In this document: positions 4,985 through 9,583 of the stretch, in pieces
How positions within the stretch are numbered: position 1 is the first letter of the stretch
How the letters are laid out: each line of letters begins with the position of its first letter
Assembly: GCA_039934475.1 (NCBI GenBank)
Contig: JBDTMC010000300.1
Span: 1-9,583 of the forward strand
Direction: 5' to 3'
Source of the DNA: JBDTMC01 sp039934475
GTDB taxonomy: Bacteria; Acidobacteriota; Terriglobia; Bryobacterales; Bryobacteraceae
DNA: 9,583 bases
The notes under the pieces: model-generated
What the model saw: only the letters and a program-made list of their open reading frames with translations
Told to the model about the DNA's origin: nothing
Database searches by the model: none
Program-made: the position numbers and the translations under genes

Positions 4985-6011
4985 CTCGCGTCAGATGCGC
5001 GGTTCGAGTCCAGGAGAACTCCTGGGCACGGGCTAAGGAACGCTGTCGGCTGGCCTGGAGCCAGTCTGGGGCACGGGCGGCGGCGCGCAAGGCCGTTACC
5101 CAGGCGTGCGGATCGTCCGGCGATAACAGCAACGCGGCGCTGCCTGCTACTTCGGCGATGGCGGGATGGCGCGAGGCGATGACGGCGCAACCGCACTGCA
5201 TCGCTTCCAGGACAGGCAGGCCGAAGCCTTCATAGTGCGATGGGTAGCAGCAGGCCAGTGCGCCAGCATACAGACCCGGAAGATCGCCTTCGGCAACCGG
5301 ACCCAGCACGCGCAGGCCATCTTGCGGGGCGAACGTGGGACCGTCCTCGCGGCGGCGTCCCGCCAATACCAGGTCTACGGCAAACTCACGCCGCACTTCG
5401 CGCCAGGCTTCCACAAGCATCGGCAGGTTCTTGCGCGGTTCCTGCGTACCTACAAAGAGAAAATAGGGGATTGCGGGCGATGGGGCGGCAATGGGTCGAA
5501 AATGGGGCGCCGCCGCGTGGGGCACGGCGAAAACGCGGGACGGCGCCAAGCGGAAAAAGTCGATTGCCTCGGCGCGAATCGTCTCACTGGGAGTAAGGAC
5601 AACGGTGGCCAGGCCCAGCCGGAGCAACTTTGGGGTTCGATCTCGAACCCGATCGGCTGCGGCGTGCCAGCGAATGTCCCGCCACGGCGAAAGGTCGTGC
5701 AGGGTGAGCACTGTCGGACAGACAGGGACGTAGGGAACGGAGAAATCGGTCCCATGGAAGACGGACGCGCGGGCGCGCCAGAGCGCGGCGGGAAGGCCGA
5801 GGCTCCACCAACGGCGGCTGAGCCAGGAGTGTGGCTGAGGGGCCCTATGGAGGTTCGCCGGTCCGGCGGGAGGCGTCACGGCCTGGTCGGAAAGCAGCAG
5901 AAACGAGTCTTCGGTAAAAGTCTCAGCCAAGGCGCGGCTAAGTTCCGCGGTGTAACGCGAGATGCCACCGATACCCTCAGTGAGAGGCGTGCTGTCAAGC
6001 GCCACTATCAT
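4947..6011 (-). CDS. Glycosyltransferase family 4
   Basis: A 354-residue GT-B protein. The N-terminus MIVALDSTPLTEGIGGISRYT is the classic first strand plus Gly-rich loop of GT4 enzymes. FHGTDFSVP (85-93) and LTLHDLSPWRD (102-112) continue the acceptor domain. FLFVGTQEPRKNLPMLVEAW (184-203) opens the donor domain, and YPSHYEGFGLPVLEAMQCG (256-274) holds an intact EX7E motif (E261, E269). The start is ATG 6011, with AGG nine bases upstream, rather than the in-frame TTG at 6017. The 3' end overlaps the next glycosyltransferase, so the two are very likely co-translated and act in one glycan pathway, probably lipid-linked oligosaccharide or exopolysaccharide. No polymerase, flippase or Wzz-like gene is in the window to confirm this. 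Confidence 0.9.
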   Translation of the reverse strand: MIVALDSTPLTEGIGGISRYTAELSRALAETFTEDSFLLLSDQAVTPPAGPANLHRAPQPHSWLSRRWWSLGLPAALWRARASVFHGTDFSVPYVPVCPTVLTLHDLSPWRDIRWHAAADRVRDRTPKLLRLGLATVVLTPSETIRAEAIDFFRLAPSRVFAVPHAAAPHFRPIAAPSPAIPYFLFVGTQEPRKNLPMLVEAWREVRREFAVDLVLAGRRREDGPTFAPQDGLRVLGPVAEGDLPGLYAGALACCYPSHYEGFGLPVLEAMQCGCAVIASRHPAIAEVAGSAALLLSPDDPHAWVTALRAAARAPDWLQASRQRSLARAQEFSWTRTAHLTRDVYREAQNRFGI

Positions 6012-6019
6012 CGCCAACC

Positions 6020-6028
6020 TGTTAGAAT
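6020..6028 (+). promoter_or_regulatory. Possible extended -10 promoter of the metallo-beta-lactamase-fold gene
   Basis: TGT followed by TAGAAT (6023-6028, five of six to TATAAT) forms an extended -10 element. No -35 match is seen; the -35 area falls inside the first codons of the divergent glycosyltransferase. A start near 6035 would leave a ~20-nt leader with AGGAGGG at 6041-6047. Confidence 0.4.
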
Positions 6029-6054
6029 ACAGCGATATTCAGGAGGGCATTCGA

Positions 6055-6900
6055 ATGCTACGTACGCAATGGGTTCGCTCCGCCGCCGTTGTAGCCGTTT
6101 CAGCGGGATTGTGGTTGGCTTGGACACAGCAACCTCCGGCTGAGCCGCTGAAGTTGGAAAAGCTGGCCGACGATCTGCATGTTTTGAGCGGCAGCGGTGG
6201 CAACGTTGCGATTCTGACCACCTCCGAGGGCGTCATCCTGGTGGACGATAAGTTTGAGCGTAACGTGCCCGAGATCCTGGAGAACGTGAAGAAAGTAAGT
6301 GACAAGCCGGTGCGGTACGTTCTGAACACCCACCAGCACGGGGACCATACCGGAGGCAATGAAAAGCTCCTGGCTGGCGCTGAGATCCTGATTCAGAAAA
6401 ACGCCCGCGCCAACATGGTGAGCGGTAAACAGCCCGGCCTGCCGCGCATCACTTACAACGATGAGATCAGCGTGTTTCTGGGAGGTAAGGAAGTTCGCGC
6501 GAAGCATCTTGGCCGCGGCCACACAAACGGCGACTCGGTAATTTACTTCCCCGCGCACCGCATCGTGCATACAGGCGACCTATTCGTCGCCGGCGCGCCC
6601 TTTATCGACTACAAGAGCGGCGGCAGCGGCATGGCGTGGCCGGCAACGGTGGACCGCATTCTGGAACTGGATTTCGACCGCGTGATCCCCGGCCACGGCC
6701 CGGTGATGACGAAGGCCGATTTGAAGGCATGGAAAACTTCGTTTGAAACCGTGACGCAGCGTATGCGCGACCTGAAAAAGGCAGGCAAGAACAAGGACGA
6801 AGCGGCCGCACTGCTGAAGTTCGACGATCTGACGGGTTGGACCAGCGGGGGCCGTATGTGGCCTAACGGCTTCCCCGCCTTCTACGAAGAAGTGCACTAA
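6055..6900 (+). CDS. Exported metallo-beta-lactamase-fold hydrolase
   Basis: A 281-residue protein with a basic N-terminus and hydrophobic stretch (residues 8-23, VRSAAVVAVSAGLWLAW) that looks like a signal peptide or membrane anchor, so it should act in the periplasm. The zinc-site motifs are complete: THQHGDHTGG with H93, H95, D97 and H98; H156 in GRGHTNGD; D175 in HTGDLF; H214 in IPGHGPV. The overall shape, including GGSGMAWPATVDRILELDFDRVIPGHG, resembles SoxH/quinoprotein-relay type MBL hydrolases rather than a proven beta-lactamase; the substrate is unknown. ATG 6055 is fixed by AGGAGGG seven bases upstream; the in-frame ATG at 5962 lies within the divergent gene and is rejected. The stop is 3 bp from the convergent oxidoreductase stop. 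Confidence 0.9.
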   Translation: MLRTQWVRSAAVVAVSAGLWLAWTQQPPAEPLKLEKLADDLHVLSGSGGNVAILTTSEGVILVDDKFERNVPEILENVKKVSDKPVRYVLNTHQHGDHTGGNEKLLAGAEILIQKNARANMVSGKQPGLPRITYNDEISVFLGGKEVRAKHLGRGHTNGDSVIYFPAHRIVHTGDLFVAGAPFIDYKSGGSGMAWPATVDRILELDFDRVIPGHGPVMTKADLKAWKTSFETVTQRMRDLKKAGKNKDEAAALLKFDDLTGWTSGGRMWPNGFPAFYEEVH

Positions 6901-6903
6901 CCG

Positions 6904-8076
6904 CTACGACACGGTGACGAGGTCGCGGGCCAGCCGCACCTTCTTTTCACCGAAGAGCGCGAGGTTGCCGAGGTGCGGTCCGGCAACCGCGGAAGCCGCG
7001 ATTTCGACCGTACAGTTCGGATCCTTCCGCGTCTTCATGCAATCGAGGAAGTTCTGGATGTGCGTTTCCACGGGCACGGGCGCGAGTTCCTGCGCCACCG
7101 GCTTCGAATCCTTCTTCCACGGTTCGTCGTACAGCGTATAGCCATCCTCATCCAGAACCAGCGTGCCTTTGTCGCCGAGGAACGTGATGGACCAACCGTT
7201 CTCAAACGAGTTCGAATAGTCGAGAGTCCACGTGGCGAGGAAGCCGTCCATCTCAAAGACGGCGCTGAAGACGTCGGGGTGTTCGGCGCCGGTCATCTTC
7301 GCAACATAGCCTGAAGCGATGGCGGATTGTGGAGGCTTGGAGCCGGTGAACCACAGCACGACATCCATCAAGTGGGTGCCCTGATCAGTCATGTTGCCGC
7401 CGGCGTAGTCTTTGAAGTAGCGCCAACTGCGGAAGCGCATCGGTTCCAGAGTGCGTCGTGTAGCATCGCCCTGGAAACGATCCCAATCGAGTTTGCCCGG
7501 CAGGGGCGTGTTATTGAGAGGCTTCGCGATGTTCCAATGCCATTGCGGTTTGACGAGCGTGATGCGCCCCAACGCGCCATCGTCCACCAGTTTCTTGGCC
7601 TTGAATAACGACTCCGCGCTACGCCGCTGCATGCCGATCTGCACGACTTGCTTGGAGCCGCGAACGGCTTTGATCATCGTCTGGCTTTGTTCCAGCGATT
7701 TGGAGAGCGGCTTTTCGAGATAGACGTCCTTCTTCGCGGCAAGCGCCGCCAACAGCAGAGGGCAGTGCCAGTGATCGGGCGAGGCGATGACCACGGCGTC
7801 GATGCCACTCTGGGCCAGCAACTCTTCGTGATGGTTGTAGGTGCGGGCTTCCTGCGAATCCTGATGAGCTTCGTCAACGTTCGGCTGATACACATCGCAG
7901 AGGGCAACACACTGCGCGCCGAGGGTCTGGAACTTGCGGTTGAGATAGCGACCCCGGCCGCCGGTGGCGATCACCCCGTAGGTGACTTTATCGTTAGCGC
8001 CCCAGGCGCTACGGGGAACGAACATCGGCGCGGCGGCAACTACGGTTTTAAGGAACTCTCTACGATGGGAATCCAC
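6904..8076 (-). CDS. Gfo/Idh/MocA-family oxidoreductase with Tat signal
   Basis: A 390-residue NAD(P)-dependent oxidoreductase of the kind that acts on sugars, inositols or related polyols. The N-terminus HRREFLKTVVAAAP carries a twin-arginine motif (R5, R6), so it is probably exported folded with its cofactor. The nucleotide-binding YGVIATGGRGRYL (33-45), acidic D61 after the second strand, SPDHWHCP (99-106), and the family's EKP (121-123) are present. DQGTH (231-235) supplies the likely active-site histidine H235. The C-terminal alpha/beta domain is complete. The start is GTG at 8076, decided by AAGGAG seven bases upstream and by the Tat motif beginning at residue 5. Tat-exported members of this family are abundant in Acidobacteria and Planctomycetes; specific substrates are mostly unknown, and none can be assigned here. 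Confidence 0.93.
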   Translation of the reverse strand: MDSHRREFLKTVVAAAPMFVPRSAWGANDKVTYGVIATGGRGRYLNRKFQTLGAQCVALCDVYQPNVDEAHQDSQEARTYNHHEELLAQSGIDAVVIASPDHWHCPLLLAALAAKKDVYLEKPLSKSLEQSQTMIKAVRGSKQVVQIGMQRRSAESLFKAKKLVDDGALGRITLVKPQWHWNIAKPLNNTPLPGKLDWDRFQGDATRRTLEPMRFRSWRYFKDYAGGNMTDQGTHLMDVVLWFTGSKPPQSAIASGYVAKMTGAEHPDVFSAVFEMDGFLATWTLDYSNSFENGWSITFLGDKGTLVLDEDGYTLYDEPWKKDSKPVAQELAPVPVETHIQNFLDCMKTRKDPNCTVEIAASAVAGPHLGNLALFGEKKVRLARDLVTVS

Positions 8077-8083
8077 AATAATA

Positions 8084-8089
8084 CTCCTT
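8084..8089 (-). promoter_or_regulatory. Ribosome binding site fixing the GTG start of the oxidoreductase
   Basis: AAGGAG on the minus strand lies seven bases before GTG 8076. It is a near-consensus site and there is no nearby ATG that would preserve the Tat motif. Confidence 0.8.
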
Positions 8090-8178
8090 CGTCCGATACT
8101 CTATCACTTGAGGAAGGGGGGCGATCAAACCGGTGTGGGACAGTTCCTCCGGCGTGAGCACCTGCGCCATCCGTCGTA

Positions 8179-9492
8179 TTATTTTGCGGCGACGGGAGCC
8201 ACGGCCGACGACAGTGCCGGCATGTCGATCTCGGTGCGAGTGCCTTCGCCAGGCTTGCTGTCGATGGACATGCGGTAATCGTTCCCGAACAGAACCTTCA
8301 GGCGGCCGTTGACGTTACTGACTCCGATGCCGGAATCGAATAGCGAAGCCAATCGCGATTCCGGGATACCCAGGCCGTTGTCCTCGACAATCAGTTGCAG
8401 TCGCCCCTCCACCAGCCGGCTCTTCAGCCAGATGCGGCCTCCACCGATCTTCTTGCTCAAACCGTGCTTGATGCTGTTCTCCACCAGCGGTTGCAGCATC
8501 ATGCTGGGGACGAGGCGGTCGACCGTATCGGGATCGATGTCCTTCTCGAACTTCAACTGGTCTCCGAAGCGGACCATCTCGATCGCGAGGTAGTCGTCGA
8601 TGAAGCTGAGTTCGTCGCGCAAGGGCGTCATGTTCTCGTGCTTGCGGAGCAGGCGCCGCAGAATGTTGGAGAGCTTGTAGATCATGGTGCGCGCCTTATC
8701 CGGATTCGTGCGGATCAACGACGACACCGAGTTCAGTGTGTTGAAGAGAAAATGCGGATTGATTTGGGTGCTGAGGGCGGCCAGTCGCGCCTCTGTAAGC
8801 AGGCGCCCTTGTGCCTCCAGCTTCCGCTCGTTGACAGAGTTATTCCAAATCTTCAGCGGTAGGGTGATGGCGAAGAGCGTGGTAAGAAACACACCCGCAA
8901 TGTTGATGGCGTTGGGGTCGGGCCAGGCGTAGAGCGTGAACAGCAGGCTGGGTCCGAAGGCGCGCGCGAGGCTGAAACGAAGGACCTCGGCAAAGACGAT
9001 GGCGAGTGTGCAGAAGACATGGAACAGGGCGCGCCGGTATTCAATGCGCTTCAGCAGAAGGCGGTACAAACTAAGGTCGAGGAAGGGCGTGAAGCGCCAG
9101 ATCTCTTCCGGACTGGGAGAGAGATCGCGCAGCAGGCCGCCTAGCGTGCCGATGCCCGCCAGAAAGGGCATCGCCAGATATTCGTGGTGCAGCAGGCACG
9201 GGATGGCGATAAGAACGCCGGAGAGCAGACCTGTGACATAGCCGCCGAGGATGCCAGCCAGCAGACAGCCTTCCAGTTGGAGGTCAACCGCTGCGTAGCC
9301 CTTGCTCAAAATACGAATACCGATTCCGGCGCAAACAACGGCAGAGATGGCGAGCGCCAGCTTCACGCGCTGGGGTAGCGTGCGGTCCTCCCGCATCAAC
9401 ATGCGGAGGAAGGCGCCGGAGCGCGCGAGAATGCTGGCGAGCGAAGCGGCAACCGCCAGCTTCACCAGGAGGATCACTAACTGCTGCTCCAT
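8179..9492 (-). CDS. LytS-type membrane sensor histidine kinase
   Basis: A 437-residue kinase. The N-terminal ~215 residues hold several hydrophobic segments (about 5-22, 43-62, 73-98, 107-120, 155-175, 196-213), consistent with a LytS/YhcK-type multi-helix sensor. A short linker with likely coiled coil (218-240) leads to the His_kinase domain: STQINPHFLFNTLNSVSSL with phosphoacceptor H247. The ATPase domain follows, with N-box LQPLVENSIKHGL (N339), VEDNGLGIP (369-377) and GIGVSNVNGRL (388-398). Such kinases usually signal to a LytTR-type response regulator, and none lies downstream; one could lie beyond the right edge. The start is ATG 9492, chosen because the first hydrophobic helix follows it; TAGGC nearby is a weak ribosome site. 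An in-frame TTG at 9555 would add an unrelated 21-residue leader. Confidence 0.9.
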   Translation of the reverse strand: MEQQLVILLVKLAVAASLASILARSGAFLRMLMREDRTLPQRVKLALAISAVVCAGIGIRILSKGYAAVDLQLEGCLLAGILGGYVTGLLSGVLIAIPCLLHHEYLAMPFLAGIGTLGGLLRDLSPSPEEIWRFTPFLDLSLYRLLLKRIEYRRALFHVFCTLAIVFAEVLRFSLARAFGPSLLFTLYAWPDPNAINIAGVFLTTLFAITLPLKIWNNSVNERKLEAQGRLLTEARLAALSTQINPHFLFNTLNSVSSLIRTNPDKARTMIYKLSNILRRLLRKHENMTPLRDELSFIDDYLAIEMVRFGDQLKFEKDIDPDTVDRLVPSMMLQPLVENSIKHGLSKKIGGGRIWLKSRLVEGRLQLIVEDNGLGIPESRLASLFDSGIGVSNVNGRLKVLFGNDYRMSIDSKPGEGTRTEIDMPALSSAVAPVAAK

Positions 9493-9507
9493 GATGCCTA
9501 GCCGACC

Positions 9508-9513
9508 ATTATA
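9508..9513 (-). promoter_or_regulatory. Perfect TATAAT box upstream of the kinase gene
   Basis: TATAAT on the minus strand at 9513-9508 would start transcription near 9501, only ~9 nt before the ATG. No -35 match is at the right spacing. A perfect TTGACA at 9555-9550 is 36 bp away, too far to be its partner. Either box may be coincidental. Confidence 0.25.
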
Positions 9514-9583
9514 ATGAAGAGGAGCAGTCCACTTTCCGAATACCTGTAATGTCAACTGTCCCGAAGCCTACCTTTGTTGTCAC

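Noticed and set aside
5166..6143. A 325-codon + strand frame opposite the second glycosyltransferase
   Set aside because: It is a shadow of a well-supported GT4 gene, lacks a ribosome site and recognisable motifs, and runs into the hydrolase coding region.
8060..8170. A 36-codon minus-strand reading frame (starting MAQVLTPEELSHTG) in the gap between the kinase and the oxidoreductase
   Set aside because: It has no ribosome site, runs 17 bp into the oxidoreductase start and resembles nothing I recognise. Chance open frame is the simpler explanation.
9508..9555. TTGACA (9555-9550) and TATAAT (9513-9508) as one consensus promoter for the kinase
   Set aside because: Both boxes are perfect matches but lie 36 bp apart, about twice the spacing a sigma70 promoter tolerates.

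Overview
The window looks like a chromosomal segment of an Acidobacteriota member of the Solibacter/Bryobacter type. This is an inference from gene content: a lone secretin-type protein, a Tat-exported Gfo/Idh/MocA oxidoreductase, a LytS-like kinase and moderately GC-rich coding DNA. No rRNA, tRNA, CRISPR array, insertion sequence or phage gene is visible.

Layout. 2-1063 (+) is the C-terminal part of a secretin-family outer-membrane protein, cut by the left edge. Converging on it with only 2 bp between stop codons is a DUF72/YecE-type TIM-barrel protein (1066-1965, -). The longest gene-free stretch, 1966-2326, is AT-richer than its surroundings and dense with structure. It holds the DUF72 promoter inside a 15-bp inverted repeat, then two tandem copies of a structured element on the + strand. 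Each copy has a bulged stem-loop, an invariant CCCCGTTACGCTGGCGGGCG block and a terminator hairpin with a T-run. I interpret these as two small RNAs of one family. Next, on the minus strand, comes a two-gene operon (read from 3721 down to 2327): an Rrf2-family regulator followed by cysK, a CymR-like cysteine biosynthesis unit. Upstream of that are two overlapping family-4-type glycosyltransferases (3776-4984 and 4947-6011, -), probably for surface polysaccharide or glycoconjugate synthesis. Divergent from them, across only 43 bp, is an exported metallo-beta-lactamase-fold hydrolase (6055-6900, +). It converges, with a 3-bp gap, on a Tat-exported Gfo/Idh/MocA oxidoreductase (6904-8076, -). A LytS-type sensor histidine kinase (8179-9492, -) lies upstream of that gene.

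How it fits together. Rrf2 plus CysK is a self-contained, probably autoregulated sulfur-assimilation unit. The two glycosyltransferases are translationally linked. The remaining genes look like independent housekeeping or accessory units. The most interesting signal is the tandem small-RNA pair next to cysK. The two copies keep identical internal spacing and show compensatory base changes, their G-U wobbles fit only the + strand, and the second copy's T-run overlaps the cysK stop codon.
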